33,060 bases of DNA from Brasilonema sp. UFV-L1 (GCF_012912105.1 NZ_QMEA01000070.1:1-33060), one strand, 5' to 3'. Shown: positions 1 through 9,329, counted from the first letter of the stretch. The notes: generated by a model from the sequence alone, not told the origin. Made by a program: numbers and translations.

Positions 1-1
1 C

Positions 2-238
2 CCTAATCCCCACTCCGTGGGGGCCCCGAGTTCCCCATCTCCCCACTTCCCGCTTTCCCAAGCAGAACAGGAACATTTACTGACTCGTGCTGGTATTCCT
101 TATCGCGATCCACAGTTGTGCGATGCTGCTGATTTGATTTTGAGACGGCGACAACAAGAGCAACAAAGTTCTTCTCTGGAGCCGACTTCTCGTTGGCGCA
201 AAAGATGGTTCTCGAAAACTCAACTAATAATTTTGTAG
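2..238 (+). CDS. C-terminal part of an unrecognised protein (5' end outside window)
   Basis: The frame is open to the left edge of the window and stops at TAG 236-238, so this is probably the tail of a longer gene. A GTG at 17 is the first possible start inside the window but has no good ribosome site. The first ~15 visible residues are Pro/Ser-rich, like a linker. They are followed by a charged helical stretch (SQAEQEHLLTRAG, then LILRRRQQEQQ) and a basic C-terminus. I do not recognise the family. The CCCC-rich first 50 bases could instead be spacer, in which case the whole thing may be a chance frame. Confidence 0.4.
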   Translation, partial: PNPHSVGAPSSPSPHFPLSQAEQEHLLTRAGIPYRDPQLCDAADLILRRRQQEQQSSSLEPTSRWRKRWFSKTQLIIL

Positions 239-822
239 CTTTTGTAACTGAAAATGATTTCTCTATACAATCTTACCTTATGATTTTTTGTGATTAATAT
301 CACATATAAAAAAAGTAGAATATCACTGTCAGTAAAAGGGAATTGCAGTTCGATGACTTAGATTAATAAAGCCGCAATCGTAAGTTACAGACTGCCTCAG
401 AAGCATAACATCTTATTTTGATAGAGATTACATCGACTAATCATCTTCTTTGAAGACTGAATGAAGAAATCTCAGTAAAAACCCGATTCAAAATTTGTAG
501 GAATTGTTTATACTGATAAAATATAAAGTAAAATCAAGCAGTTATACTTCCAACACTCACCAAACAAGATAGAATGTACTATGCAAATAAAAAAGATAGA
601 AAAAAGTACATTTTTGTGTCAAATAATTTCAAAATGTGAGCATTCAAAAAAAGCTTGATAATATGGTTTTTTGATAAAAGGATTAACGAAAATATACGAG
701 ATAGGAAAAAGAAAAGTTTACTATAAAAAAGCTTAAGGATCCAGCGAATAAGCAGAAAAATATTTCCTAGTTGTTCCAAGGAAAAAATGATGTAAAAACC
801 AACTAAAAAAAGCACATTTTTG
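239..822. other. AT-rich spacer without a convincing gene
   Basis: This 584-base stretch is AT-rich with many A and T runs. A reverse-strand open frame at 579-866 encodes only Leu/Phe/Ile-rich low-complexity sequence and overlaps the start of the response regulator, so I do not call it. I see no tRNA, strong hairpin terminator or clear sigma-70 promoter. The promoter of the response regulator presumably lies here. Confidence 0.6.
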
Positions 823-1881
823 ATGAGTACTTTTGTGAGAGCTATTGAAAATTTATCCGTCTCCAAGACGGTACAAAGCCAGGATTCGACAGTGAATAGC
901 TTTGATTCAGATGCGCCTAAAATTTTAGTAGTAGATGACCATGCTGCCAGTCGGATGACAGCTGTCGCTCTTTTAGAAATGGAAGGTTACCAAGTTATAG
1001 AAGCAGACAGTGGTTATACGGCTATAAAATTGGTAATACAAAAACAGCCTGACTTGGTTTTGTTGGATGTGATGATGCCAGAAATGGATGGATTTCAGGT
1101 GTGCGAGTTGCTTAAGCAGAATGAATATACCAGACTCATCCCAATCATTTTTATTACTGCTTTAAGTGACAGGCGATCGCGGATTCGAGGAATTGAAACA
1201 GGGGGAGATGACTTCCTCACCAAACCCTTTGATCGTGTAGAGTTGGCGGCGCGGGTAAAATCCTTAGTAACACAAAAGCGTCTGAATGAAGACTTAGATC
1301 ACGCCGAACAGGTTTTGTTTTCGATAGCAAGGGCTATTGAAAGTCGTGATCCAAATACTGGTGATCACTGCGAACGTCTGGTGTATATGGGGAGGAATTT
1401 TGGAGAGTATCTCAATCTCACACGCAACCAAATTCGAGATTTGATGTGGGGGGGATATCTTCATGACATTGGTAAAGTCGGGATTCCTGACGCAGTGCTG
1501 CTGAAAAAAGGCAAATTCAATGCCGAAGAGTGGGATCTTATGAAGCAACACGTTTTGATTGGCGAAAAAATTTGCCAGCCACTACGCAGTATGCGGGGTG
1601 TTATTCCGATTATCCGACATCACCACGAACGTTGGGACGGTTCAGGCTACCCTGATGGACTTGCAGGAGATGACATTCCTTATTTAGCGCAAGTCTTTCA
1701 AATGATAGATATTTTTGATGCTCTCGTTAGTGAAAGACCATATAAAAGAGCTTTTACCCAAGAAGAAGCTTTTGTTGTGATGGCGGAAGAAACAGCAAAA
1801 GGATGGCGTAATCCAAAACTCATGGACCAGTTTCTAGAATTTATGTCTTCTTTTAAAAATTGGCACTCAAGAGTTAACTAG
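823..1881 (+). CDS. Response regulator with receiver and HD-GYP phosphodiesterase domains
   Basis: A 352-residue two-domain signalling protein. The N-terminal receiver domain (about residues 33-150) has the acidic pair D38/D39, phospho-acceptor D82 in LLDVMMPEMDG, and the conserved Lys in LTKPFD. The C-terminal part (about 160-345) is an HD-GYP domain: HDIGK carries the HD metal pair, and HHHERWDGSGYP gives the additional His ligands and the GYP motif. Known proteins of this RpfG-like layout hydrolyse cyclic di-GMP when phosphorylated; that activity is inferred here. The start chosen is ATG 823, preceded in frame by a TTG. There is no clear Shine-Dalgarno. No sensor kinase gene is adjacent, so this is an orphan regulator in this window. 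Confidence 0.93.
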   Translation: MSTFVRAIENLSVSKTVQSQDSTVNSFDSDAPKILVVDDHAASRMTAVALLEMEGYQVIEADSGYTAIKLVIQKQPDLVLLDVMMPEMDGFQVCELLKQNEYTRLIPIIFITALSDRRSRIRGIETGGDDFLTKPFDRVELAARVKSLVTQKRLNEDLDHAEQVLFSIARAIESRDPNTGDHCERLVYMGRNFGEYLNLTRNQIRDLMWGGYLHDIGKVGIPDAVLLKKGKFNAEEWDLMKQHVLIGEKICQPLRSMRGVIPIIRHHHERWDGSGYPDGLAGDDIPYLAQVFQMIDIFDALVSERPYKRAFTQEEAFVVMAEETAKGWRNPKLMDQFLEFMSSFKNWHSRVN

Positions 1882-1982
1882 TACGTAACGACTCTCCAGA
1901 CTCCACGCAAGTTAAAATAGACAAAAAGCTTACGGTACAAGCATTTTTACCTTCTGCTCTTAGCTGCTGCTGCCTTCTCATA

Positions 1983-2123
1983 CTAGATTTTGAGTGCGAT
2001 CTGACGAATGAGTTTGACATTTTCCTGACGAGAAGTCAGGATATTCTTGGCTCCAGGAGTCCACTGAACTTGGACAAGCTTGTAGTATTGAAGCTTAGGG
2101 AGTGTCAAAAATTGCTCCCATAC
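1983..2123 (-). pseudogene. Possible gene-end remnant (about 46 codons)
   Basis: Reading the reverse strand between the response regulator and glmU gives an open frame with coding-like composition. It contains [20 protein letters not shown] and later ILTSRQENVKLIRQIALKI, then a TAG stop. There is no start codon in frame after the upstream stop, so if real it is a truncated gene end. The family is not recognised. It could equally be a chance frame. Confidence 0.2.
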
Positions 2124-2169
2124 TCAAATTCACAGACGTATTCAAAGCAATTCACTGATAACTAGAATT

Positions 2170-3528
2170 ATGGTAGTTGTAGCAATTCTGGCGGCGGGAC
2201 GTGGAACACGCATGAAATCAAACCTGCCTAAGGTTTTACATTCTTTGGGTGGGCGATCGCTCATCGAACGAGTGATCGACAGTGTAAAGCCGCTTTCGCC
2301 TACTCAGCAAATGGTGATTGTTGGCTATCAAGCACAAGAAGTGAAAGCAGCCACGCAATCAATTCCAAATTTGGAGTTTGTTGAACAGAGTGTGCAACTG
2401 GGGACAGGTCATGCTATCCAGCAATTACTCCCTCACCTTGAGGGCTACACAGGCGATTTACTTGTATTGTATGGTGATGTGCCTTTGCTTCGCACAGAAA
2501 CTCTCAAAAATCTGTTGCAAACTCACGCCCAACACCAAAATGCCGCAACTATCCTCACTGCATGCTTGGATAATCCTAAAGGCTACGGACGCGTTTTTTG
2601 TAATAGTGACAATATTGTGCAACAAATTATTGAAGACCGAGATTGTACACCCACTCAAAAACAAAATAACCGTATTAATGCTGGTATTTACTGCTTCCGT
2701 TGGCCGGATTTGGCAAAAGTTCTACCTGATTTACAGGCAAATAATTCTCAGAAAGAATACTATCTGACGGATGCTGTTAGCTCATTAGAACCAGTGATGG
2801 CGGTGGATTTGGAGGATGAACAGGAAATTTTAGGCATTAATGACCGCTTGCAACTGGCAACAGCATACGAGATTTTGCAAAAGCGAGTCAAAGAAAAATG
2901 GATGATCGCAGGTGTTACCCTCATTGACCCTGCCAGTATTACAATAGACGATACCGTAGAAATCGCTCCAGATGTGATTATCGAACCTCAAACTCATCTG
3001 CGAGGCAATACAGTTATTCAAACAGGAAGTCGCATCGGACCAGGAAGTTTAATTGAAAATAGCCAGATAGGTGAAAACGTCACGGTGCTGTATTCAGTGG
3101 TTATAAATAGCAATGTACAGGCAAAAACCTGTGTTGGACCTTATAGCCATTTGCGTGGTCAGGTAGAAGTCGGTACTGGCTGTCGTGTGGGGAATTTTGT
3201 GGAATTGAAAAATACGAAGTTGGGCGATCGCACTAACGTTGCCCACTTATCATACTTGGGCGATACTACCACTGGCAGTAAAGTAAATATTGGTGCGGGA
3301 ACAATTACAGCCAATTATGACGGTGTGAAAAAACATCCTACCAACATAGGCGATCGCACGAAAACAGGTTCCAACAGCGTTTTAGTTGCTCCTCTGACGC
3401 TAGGAAATGATGTTTATATAGCAGCTGGTTCAACTGTTATAGAAGATGTCCCTGATGATTGTCTGGTGATTGCCCGTGCTCGTCAAGTTGTGAAACCAGG
3501 GTGGCGCAACAAGAGTACTGAGTCCTGA
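2170..3528 (+). CDS. glmU: Bifunctional UDP-GlcNAc pyrophosphorylase / glucosamine-1-phosphate acetyltransferase
   Basis: GlmU acetylates glucosamine-1-phosphate and then uridylylates it to UDP-GlcNAc, the precursor of peptidoglycan and lipopolysaccharide, in the cytoplasm. The 452-residue protein opens with the nucleotidyltransferase signature [19 protein letters not shown] (from residue 5), followed by YGDVPLL and YGRVF. The C-terminal half is a left-handed beta-helix of hexapeptide repeats, with the acetyltransferase region around [18 protein letters not shown] and [11 protein letters not shown]. Length is normal for the family. The ATG at 2170 gives the expected N-terminus. Several HIP1 sites lie in the gene. 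It appears monocistronic, with a convergent gene downstream. Confidence 0.98.
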   Translation: MVVVAILAAGRGTRMKSNLPKVLHSLGGRSLIERVIDSVKPLSPTQQMVIVGYQAQEVKAATQSIPNLEFVEQSVQLGTGHAIQQLLPHLEGYTGDLLVLYGDVPLLRTETLKNLLQTHAQHQNAATILTACLDNPKGYGRVFCNSDNIVQQIIEDRDCTPTQKQNNRINAGIYCFRWPDLAKVLPDLQANNSQKEYYLTDAVSSLEPVMAVDLEDEQEILGINDRLQLATAYEILQKRVKEKWMIAGVTLIDPASITIDDTVEIAPDVIIEPQTHLRGNTVIQTGSRIGPGSLIENSQIGENVTVLYSVVINSNVQAKTCVGPYSHLRGQVEVGTGCRVGNFVELKNTKLGDRTNVAHLSYLGDTTTGSKVNIGAGTITANYDGVKKHPTNIGDRTKTGSNSVLVAPLTLGNDVYIAAGSTVIEDVPDDCLVIARARQVVKPGWRNKSTES

Positions 3529-3552
3529 GTCAAATGACTCAAGACTCGTGAG

Positions 3553-4527
3553 TTAGCACTCACAACTCAATATATGGCCAACTTCTGTCCCCACAGGAAG
3601 TTCTAAGGTATCGCCGATTTTCTCCCCATTGTGGTAAGCAGCCAGGAGAGCATCACTAGTCTTCCCCCAAGCGATCGCCCCACTAGCATCTAGGGCGATC
3701 GCTCCAAAATCCCTTTTGTGTTCTTGTGCTTCTGTAAATGAGCGCTGCATCGCTTCTTTCAGGGATAGACCATCAGTGACACGTACTACAACTCGTGTTG
3801 CTAAGCACTCATCAATAATGTCTTCTCCAATACCAGTACAACTGACCGCTGCATATTTTGTCGCATAATTCCCTGCTGGCATTGCAGAATCACTCACGCG
3901 TCCAATTCGCTCAAATCCTTTACCACCAGTAGAAGTACCAGCAGCCAGCTTCCCATAAGTATCCAAAGCGACAACACCAATCGTACCGCGTCGGGCATTA
4001 CTATGACTAGTTTCCACTAGTTCTGCTTCTGCAACGACCCCAGCCATCGTTCTTTTAAAATTGTCCTGGCGCTCTTTTATCCACTCTTGCAAGCGTAACT
4101 CGGTTAAGCCGTTGTAGCTGGGTATTTGCAACTCCCGCGCCAGTTCTGCTGCACCGTAATCTGAGAGGACACGATCAGGAGAGTTTTGTAAGGCGATCGC
4201 TAAGTCAATAGGATTTTTGACCCGCGAGACATTAATCACTCCACTAAAGCTTTGGGATGTTCCATCCATCAAAGAAGCACTCATACGGATTTGACCATCC
4301 GACTGCAGAACTGAACCAGTGCCAGCATTAAAACGGGGGTCGTCTTCCAACAGTTGACACCCCCGTAAAACCGCCTCTTTTGCACTTGTTCCCGACTCCA
4401 GGAGAGAATAGATTTCCTCTATGACTTGGTAGAGAGAACGGCGTACCGTTTCTAATCCTCCTTTTCCCCTTAGAGAACTACCAGCCCCTCCATGAATAAT
4501 TAGCTTAGGTTGTACCTTTATCTCCAT
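3553..4527 (-). CDS. Isoaspartyl peptidase / L-asparaginase (plant-type, Ntn hydrolase)
   Basis: A 324-residue N-terminal-nucleophile hydrolase that cleaves beta-aspartyl dipeptides and asparagine. The N-terminal IHGGAGS motif is typical. The precursor is expected to self-cleave at NARRG|TIGVVALD, exposing Thr182 as nucleophile of the beta subunit. Further active-site motifs are GTSTGGKGFERIGRVSDS and SCTGIGEDII. Length and motif order match the IaaA/EcAIII family. ATG at 4527 is preceded on the reverse strand by AAAGAAA, a weak ribosome site. The DUF2256 gene ends 11 bp upstream in the same direction, so the two are probably cotranscribed. The family assignment is firm; substrate preference is not determined by sequence. 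Confidence 0.94.
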   Translation of the reverse strand: MEIKVQPKLIIHGGAGSSLRGKGGLETVRRSLYQVIEEIYSLLESGTSAKEAVLRGCQLLEDDPRFNAGTGSVLQSDGQIRMSASLMDGTSQSFSGVINVSRVKNPIDLAIALQNSPDRVLSDYGAAELARELQIPSYNGLTELRLQEWIKERQDNFKRTMAGVVAEAELVETSHSNARRGTIGVVALDTYGKLAAGTSTGGKGFERIGRVSDSAMPAGNYATKYAAVSCTGIGEDIIDECLATRVVVRVTDGLSLKEAMQRSFTEAQEHKRDFGAIALDASGAIAWGKTSDALLAAYHNGEKIGDTLELPVGTEVGHILSCEC

Positions 4528-4538
4528 TTCTTTCTTTA

Positions 4539-4724
4539 TTACTCCGTGTTTTCACGGAAATTAGTGGTTTCATTTTTAGTTTCAGAACGGTGACGACGGC
4601 AGCGTTCTGAGCAATATTTCACTTCATCCCAGCAATCTGCCCATTTTTTGCGCCAAGTAAAAGGGCGCTGACATACCGGACAAATTTTTGTGGGCAGGTC
4701 AGATTTAGAACGAGTGCGTCCCAT
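4539..4724 (-). CDS. DUF2256 small zinc-ribbon-like protein
   Basis: A 61-residue protein with the full DUF2256 pattern: CPVCQRPFTWRKKW, then CWDEVKYCSERCR. The Cys-x2-Cys and Cys-x3-Cys pairs suggest one bound zinc. Function is unknown. In many genomes the domain occurs near cryptochrome/photolyase genes, but none is seen here. It lies 11 bp upstream of the asparaginase gene and is probably the first gene of that pair. The basic N-terminus (MGRTRSKSDLP) and acidic tail flank the core. Confidence 0.9.
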   Translation of the reverse strand: MGRTRSKSDLPTKICPVCQRPFTWRKKWADCWDEVKYCSERCRRHRSETKNETTNFRENTE

Positions 4725-5080
4725 ATTATCGATCAGCAGATTGAGCTGGATTTGGTGATATTTGGAAATTAATTATAGCTACTTTGGTACAACACAAGAG
4801 TAAATTTTGTGACTTAATTCCAGAGTAGAAGCGTTCATGAGCAATCAAAACACAACATCCAAAGTTAAAAATTAAATAAAGCAATCATAGCAAACACTTA
4901 GGCTATTTAGATTACACTCCTGCGCCGTGCTCTCATTAGCTATTTGAAGGAAGCTAATTTGTCTATCACTTATGTACCCTTAAAGGTGACGAAGCTGCAT
5001 CAGATCCAAATGCTGGCATCTATTGATTTCATGTCGCTGGATGAATTTCCTGCAGCCAGACACCACAAGGAGTCCAAATC
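4725..5080. other. Spacer between divergent DUF2256 and P450-like genes
   Basis: This 356-base spacer must hold the promoters of two divergent units. The only site I can place with confidence is AAGGAG at 5067-5072, eight bases before the ATG at 5081, a good ribosome-binding site that fixes the start of the P450-like gene. Open frames crossing 4944-5217 are poor in coding character. Confidence 0.5.
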
Positions 5081-6616
5081 ATGTCTTTTTTTCCTATTTT
5101 TGATGTTTCGGAATTTTTCTCTACCCTTTCTGACGAAGTTAAGGAAGATGTAAATTCAAAGGTCCCTGAGAGAAAGGCGTCAGCCCTCAGTCGTCTACGA
5201 GAATCACTCCCGACCATTTTTGACCTTTCTTACATCAAGCATGTGATTGTACCTGCTTTCCTTACAAGTGTTTATCAAGGAGAGAAACTCTCCCTTCCCA
5301 TGATTGATGAGGAAAGACTCACCAAGGAGAACGCCCTACCGTATTACTTTTGGGGACTGTTATATGAGAACTGGGAACCAAATCAGGAAGAGGATGGACT
5401 TTCGGTATTTATTCAAGGTTACGAAAAACGTGGCGACGATAATCGTAGAAAAAGGATTTACTATTCGGCTGTTACTCCCGATCTATATCGTCCCATCTAT
5501 GGGGACAAGGTGGTTAAATTTTTCGACCAGCTATTTGACAAAAAAAATGCTGGTAAACCTTTGATGCGTCAGTATCTAGATAACTATTTCGACCTGTACT
5601 GGGATTTACACCTTGGTGTCAAGGGTGATGCTGTTCCGCCGGAGGTTCGGGAGATAGGTGAGAGTTTCAACACTGTCCTTGCCTATCGAGATCCAACACA
5701 GGAGATTGTCTATGAGAATTACATCAGGGTGCGCGATCGCCGCAAGTTTTTAAAAGAATGGATTGATCAAAGAGTCGAAGACGTGGTAAAGGCAAATGTA
5801 GCAGATCCAGAGAAGACGTTCGTGTACTACTGGATTAAGAATGGTGAAGAGGGAGAAGATTTCAGGCGCAAAGATGTTGTTTTCGAGTGCTTCCATAATT
5901 TCGTTGCTTTGAGTCAGTGGGGCAATACTATCTACAACATCATGTCTAAACTGAGCAAAAACACAGGAGACTCTGACGTCCGGGCATGGTTTAAAAAGAC
6001 GATGGAAAGTGATTATGACCAAGCGAACGATTCGTCGTTTACCCCCCTTGATCGGTTCGTGATGGAGTTATTCCGCACGATTTCGCCAAACACTGGAAGC
6101 ATTTCTGCTATGGGAGAAGTCAGAAAACCACCATACGATAGATATGGCTATATAATCAGTCCGCATAAACCGACCAGTGAATACCCACGACACTGGGAAA
6201 ACCCATCAAAATTCGATCCTGATCGCTACAAAGATGCGCCAACCAGCGACCAAATTGACGAAGCCAAATCTAAAGAAATCGGATTTGCTCAATGTCCTTT
6301 CCACAAAGCGACATTCGAGGTGAAGGATGGTAGAAAAGCAGAACTGACCAATAGTATATTTGGTACTGTTTATGGCATTGCTGATGACAAGGCATTTCCC
6401 GTCTGTGACTATGCTGGCTACGCGCCTTTCGGTTTTGGATACCGTCGCTGTCCTGGCGAGTTGCTCACGATTGAGGTATTCAAGGATTTCTTCAGAAAAG
6501 TGTGGAATGACAAAATCGAGTTCGAGAAACTCGACCTACCAGACCCGAAAAAACTTCCCGTAGGACCAACAACAGTCGTTGATGACAATATTGGGTTTAC
6601 TAAAACGATGTTGTAA
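5081..6616 (+). CDS. Cytochrome P450-like heme-thiolate protein (possibly not a monooxygenase)
   Basis: A 511-residue protein with P450 landmarks in the right order: E329/R332 of the K-helix ExxR (MELFRT), an aromatic/PERF-like region HWENPSKFDPDRY (371-383), and the heme-binding loop FGFGYRRCPGE with ligand Cys457. There is no N-terminal membrane anchor. The predicted I-helix (about 266-289, with ECFHNFVALSQWGNT) has no recognisable (A/G)Gx(D/E)T oxygen-activation motif. About 60 extra residues separate the PERF region from the heme loop, including CPFHKATFEV. Lack of the acid/alcohol pair is known in CYP74-type hydroperoxide-metabolising enzymes and peroxygenases, so a peroxide- or hydroperoxide-using enzyme is a reasonable inference. 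No redox partner gene is adjacent. The start is supported by AAGGAG at 5067. Confidence 0.85.
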   Translation: MSFFPIFDVSEFFSTLSDEVKEDVNSKVPERKASALSRLRESLPTIFDLSYIKHVIVPAFLTSVYQGEKLSLPMIDEERLTKENALPYYFWGLLYENWEPNQEEDGLSVFIQGYEKRGDDNRRKRIYYSAVTPDLYRPIYGDKVVKFFDQLFDKKNAGKPLMRQYLDNYFDLYWDLHLGVKGDAVPPEVREIGESFNTVLAYRDPTQEIVYENYIRVRDRRKFLKEWIDQRVEDVVKANVADPEKTFVYYWIKNGEEGEDFRRKDVVFECFHNFVALSQWGNTIYNIMSKLSKNTGDSDVRAWFKKTMESDYDQANDSSFTPLDRFVMELFRTISPNTGSISAMGEVRKPPYDRYGYIISPHKPTSEYPRHWENPSKFDPDRYKDAPTSDQIDEAKSKEIGFAQCPFHKATFEVKDGRKAELTNSIFGTVYGIADDKAFPVCDYAGYAPFGFGYRRCPGELLTIEVFKDFFRKVWNDKIEFEKLDLPDPKKLPVGPTTVVDDNIGFTKTML

Positions 6617-6680
6617 AAGCGATATGCAATTGCAAACCGCCAACATATAGCTATCCTACTAGATAATTCGTGAACAACAA

Positions 6681-6712
6681 GATTCCCGACAACTTTTGCG
6701 AAGTCGGGAATC
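6681..6712 (+). terminator. 10-bp perfect hairpin after the P450-like gene
   Basis: GATTCCCGAC at 6681-6690 pairs perfectly with GTCGGGAATC at 6703-6712 around a 12-nt loop, 64 bp after the P450-like stop codon. There is no T-run after it on either strand, so it may be a Rho-independent terminator of atypical type or a processing/stability hairpin. It lies upstream of pyrD. Confidence 0.45.
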
Positions 6713-6797
6713 TGAACATGCACGATTGTTAATATATGAGTTGTCCATAGCACTAACCAGACTGAGCAATTTTAGATTTTAGATTACGGATACTCAT

Positions 6798-7940
6798 TTG
6801 AATATTTATAAAAACGCACTTCGTCCCCTTTTGTTCACTTTGCTCAAAGCAGATCCAGAGTGGTTGCATTCCTCAACGATTCGCAGTTTAAGCTGGTTGG
6901 GAAAAACTGACCACCAAGCGCCTGCAAGCTGGATCAACCAATTTCTTGCACAGTCCTTTTGTCTATCTGATGCACGTCTAGAACAAAATCTGTTCGGGCT
7001 ACGCTTCCCCAACCCTCTGGGTTTAGCCGCTGGGTTTGATAAGGATGGCGTTGCAGTTCCCATGTGGTCAAAACTTGGTTTTGGCTTTGCAGAAGTGGGA
7101 ACCGTGACTTTTCATGCACAGCCAGGAAATCCCCGCCCTCGCTTGTTTCGCTTACCCTTGGACAAAGCCGCCCTCAACCGCATGGGCTTTAACAATCAAG
7201 GTGCAGCAGCTATGGCAGCACGGTTGACAGAAGTTAAGCAAGAGTTAAATATATCTATACCTATTGGTATTAATCTCGGAAAATCCAAAATAACTCCTCT
7301 CGAAGAAGCCGCAAAGGATTATCTCGATAGTTTTCGCTTACTCAAGAATTTTGGAGACTATTTTGTCGTCAATGTCTCTTCACCCAATACTCCAGGGTTG
7401 CGATCGCTCCAAGATGCTGCCATGCTCAGTTCTATCTTGGAGGTTTTACAACAGGAAAACAATACACAAAAACCTGTTTTTGTCAAGATAGCTCCTGATT
7501 TAGAATGGGAGGCGATCGCCGATATTATTTCCCTAGCAAAAACCTATCAATTAGCTGGAATTATTGCCACCAACACCACGATTCGTAGGGATGGACTCAA
7601 AACACAGGTGATTTCGCAAACTGGTAAATCACCTCAACAAGAAGCTGGTGGTCTTAGTGGTGCGCCAGTCAGGGAACGTTCCACAGAAGTCATTCGTTTT
7701 ATTTGGCAGCAAACAGCTGGTCAATTACCAATTATTGGCGTTGGTGGCATTTTTACACCTGAAGATGCTTGGGAGAAAATCACTGCTGGTGCTTGTCTTA
7801 TTCAAGTTTACACAGGCTGGATTTATGAGGGTCCAGCGATGATACGCCACGTTCTCCAGGGGTTACTATCTAAGTTAGAACAAAGCGGATTAAATACCAT
7901 CTCCGAAGCTGTCGGTTTACAAGGAAAAATCGAAAATTAA
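6798..7940 (+). CDS. pyrD: Dihydroorotate dehydrogenase (quinone), class 2
   Basis: PyrD oxidises dihydroorotate to orotate in pyrimidine synthesis, passing electrons via FMN to quinone at the membrane. The 380-residue protein has the class-2 N-terminal amphipathic region ([20 protein letters not shown]), then [26 protein letters not shown], the catalytic loop [11 protein letters not shown] with the class-2 Ser, [18 protein letters not shown] and GVGGIF for phosphate binding. The start is TTG at 6798. An in-frame TAG lies 18 bp upstream, no ATG precedes the conserved N-terminus, and the length fits the family, so TTG is the best choice. Confidence 0.96.
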   Translation: MNIYKNALRPLLFTLLKADPEWLHSSTIRSLSWLGKTDHQAPASWINQFLAQSFCLSDARLEQNLFGLRFPNPLGLAAGFDKDGVAVPMWSKLGFGFAEVGTVTFHAQPGNPRPRLFRLPLDKAALNRMGFNNQGAAAMAARLTEVKQELNISIPIGINLGKSKITPLEEAAKDYLDSFRLLKNFGDYFVVNVSSPNTPGLRSLQDAAMLSSILEVLQQENNTQKPVFVKIAPDLEWEAIADIISLAKTYQLAGIIATNTTIRRDGLKTQVISQTGKSPQQEAGGLSGAPVRERSTEVIRFIWQQTAGQLPIIGVGGIFTPEDAWEKITAGACLIQVYTGWIYEGPAMIRHVLQGLLSKLEQSGLNTISEAVGLQGKIEN

Positions 7941-7943
7941 GAA

Positions 7944-7971
7944 GAACGCAGAACACAGAACGCAGAACACA
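7944..7971. repeat. Heptad tandem repeat GAACGCA/GAACACA x4
   Basis: Four 7-bp units alternate GAACGCA and GAACACA immediately after the pyrD stop codon. Short tandem heptads of this kind are common in intergenic DNA of filamentous cyanobacteria. Confidence 0.85.
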
Positions 7972-7979
7972 GAATATAT

Positions 7980-8101
7980 CTATGAATTTAGGGGATTTAA
8001 TCAGGAAAAAAAGAAAAAATGTTTTTCTTTTCCATATATGAATTTAGGGGCTTTAAACCATAAATTAGGAACCAAAACCTCAAATCTTGACTTTAAGCCC
8101 C
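7980..8101. repeat. Direct repeats with one matching inverted copy
   Basis: TATGAATTTAGGGG(A/C)TTTAA occurs at 7981-8000 and 8037-8056. The second copy (GGGGCTTTAAA at 8047-8057) can pair with TTTAAGCCCC at 8092-8101. Between the direct copies, an A-rich/T-rich hairpin (from GGAAAAAAAG at 8004 to TTTTTCTTTTCC ending at 8033) could fold. This block may end pyrD transcription from one side and that of the reverse gene ending at 8164 from the other. Confidence 0.5.
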
Positions 8102-8163
8102 AGATCTATTCTGTACCTATCGTTCTGAGTTCTGAATACTTTTTTGTTTAAAAGAAATCTCTT

Positions 8164-8907
8164 TTAACTTTTATCTTCTTCAACCGGGAAAAACTCTTTA
8201 TTTTTTCGAGAGTATTTCCAGGCAATGCCATCAGGATCCTTACTGCGACTCCATTCTGCAAAGTCTGGATCATCTCGCCGCTTATAAACTGTACTGGAAT
8301 AAACATTGAGGCGCTTGGCAAGTTCTGATTGAATCAGAGAGCCAAACATCAATTGTTTTTCCAGAGGTTTTTGTACTTCCTCTTGGGAAGGCGGCGGTGG
8401 TAATTCCGTTTCTGGTTCTTCTAATTCTGGTTCTTCTAACTGTGCTTGGGGTGGTGGTGCTAGAAATGGTAGCGCATGCTGCTCAACTGGTTCACTTTCA
8501 AGTTCTTTTGGTGGTTCGCTATTGTCAAGTATGCTGCCTAAAGTACTTGCAGTTATAAACTGATACACTTTGCTTCCGTCTTCCGAATCAACGGTGCTAG
8601 CCGCAAATTCTGATGCTTTGGTATCTAGGTAGCGTTTTGCCTTTTCTCCAGAAAAATTTCCTTTGATAGCTAAATCCATTGGCGTAATCCTGCCTTGGTT
8701 TTCCCGAATGAGTTGATGGAAAACCGGATTTACTTTCTTACACCACTGTTGCCATGTATAAAGTTGCCAGAGATTGAAAATCAAGACTAGTAGGATAAAT
8801 CCTAGCCAAATTCGCCAAGTAGCAACCAGGAAAATAATCAAAAACGAGATAGGCAAAAGTAGAAGTAGAAAACCTTTGCCATAGCTTTCTATTGTTTTTT
8901 CACTCAT
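8164..8907 (-). CDS. Two-helix membrane protein with C-terminal helix-turn-helix-like domain, function unknown
   Basis: A 247-residue protein starting at the ATG 8907; a longer frame to 8958 lacks a better start. Two adjacent hydrophobic helices (about 13-30 and 34-50) anchor it. A following region (about 60-125, with QGRITPMDLAIKGNFSGEKA) resembles a small winged-helix-type fold. A linker rich in Pro and Glu (130-180) leads to a C-terminal segment, SELAKRLNVYSSTVYKRRDD, that reads like a helix-turn-helix. I recognise it only as a conserved cyanobacterial hypothetical type. It points away from the Ro60 locus, and its promoter region is shared with the promoter-like box upstream of the tRNA-like RNA. 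Confidence 0.75.
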   Translation of the reverse strand: MSEKTIESYGKGFLLLLLPISFLIIFLVATWRIWLGFILLVLIFNLWQLYTWQQWCKKVNPVFHQLIRENQGRITPMDLAIKGNFSGEKAKRYLDTKASEFAASTVDSEDGSKVYQFITASTLGSILDNSEPPKELESEPVEQHALPFLAPPPQAQLEEPELEEPETELPPPPSQEEVQKPLEKQLMFGSLIQSELAKRLNVYSSTVYKRRDDPDFAEWSRSKDPDGIAWKYSRKNKEFFPVEEDKS

Positions 8908-9091
8908 GCCGATAACTGCCAAGTGACTGTGTGTGGAAATAATAATACATCTTGGCAAAAATTGGGGACATTATTTGTAGTTTTTGTCTATTTGCCAAAA
9001 ATTTTCCTCGGCAAAATCTCACAGAGGCTTTACCTTCTCCTCGCAAAGCCCCTTGTGTAGTGTATCGGTAGATAAAAGCTAGAAGAAAATT

Positions 9092-9121
9092 TTTCACCTT
9101 AGACCCTTGACACTTTATAAT
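9092..9121 (+). promoter_or_regulatory. Possible promoter for the tRNA-like RNA / Ro60 unit
   Basis: A perfect TATAAT lies at 9116-9121. The -35 position holds only a weak TTTCAC-like hexamer near 9092-9097. A TTGACA at 9108-9113 overlaps the -10 region and is too close to serve as its -35. Transcription from here would run through the decayed tRNA-like half at 9160 and the intact RNA at 9334. No comparable box lies between 9200 and 9334. Confidence 0.35.
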
Positions 9122-9159
9122 ACACATACTACATTAGTGAGATGAGCAGATGTTCACAA

Positions 9160-9189
9160 AGCGGATAGCTAAATTGATAGAGCACCTAC
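9160..9189 (+). other. Decayed copy of the 5' half of the tRNA-like Y RNA
   Basis: These 30 bases match 9334-9363 at 24 positions, including TAGAGCACCTA of the D arm and the start of the anticodon stem. One D-stem pair is broken (GCTA against GAGC), and no T arm or matching 3' acceptor strand follows. The next 100 bases contain other hairpin-forming sequence, for example ACGTTATGCACATGACGT near 9236-9253. It is most likely a truncated duplicate of the RNA at 9334, although an old tRNA fragment is possible. Confidence 0.55.
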
Positions 9190-9289
9190 CTGGCCTCTCA
9201 GGGGTAATTCTCAAAAGTCTGTAACGACCAAATTACGTTATGCACATGACGTCCCTTTTGTACAGTGCGTAAGTCCTAGTTTCTTTTCA

Positions 9290-9329
9290 TTTTGAACTTT
9301 GAATTTTGAATTTTGAATTTTGAATTTTA
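9290..9329. repeat. Heptad repeat array of TTTTGAA type
   Basis: Four to five imperfect copies of TTTTGAA (phase TGAATTT) abut the 5' end of the tRNA-like RNA. Related arrays occur near 19451-19500 and 28138-28200. They leave no room for a conventional promoter just before the RNA. Confidence 0.85.

Noticed and set aside
579-866. Reverse-strand 95-residue hydrophobic protein
   Set aside because: Low-complexity Leu/Phe/Ile sequence from AT-rich DNA, overlapping the start of the response regulator; no ribosome site or recognisable motif.
9197-9275. T arm or second Y RNA body after the decayed half-copy
   Set aside because: No GGTTCAAATCC-like T arm or strand complementary to GCGGAT is present; the sequence contains unrelated hairpins.
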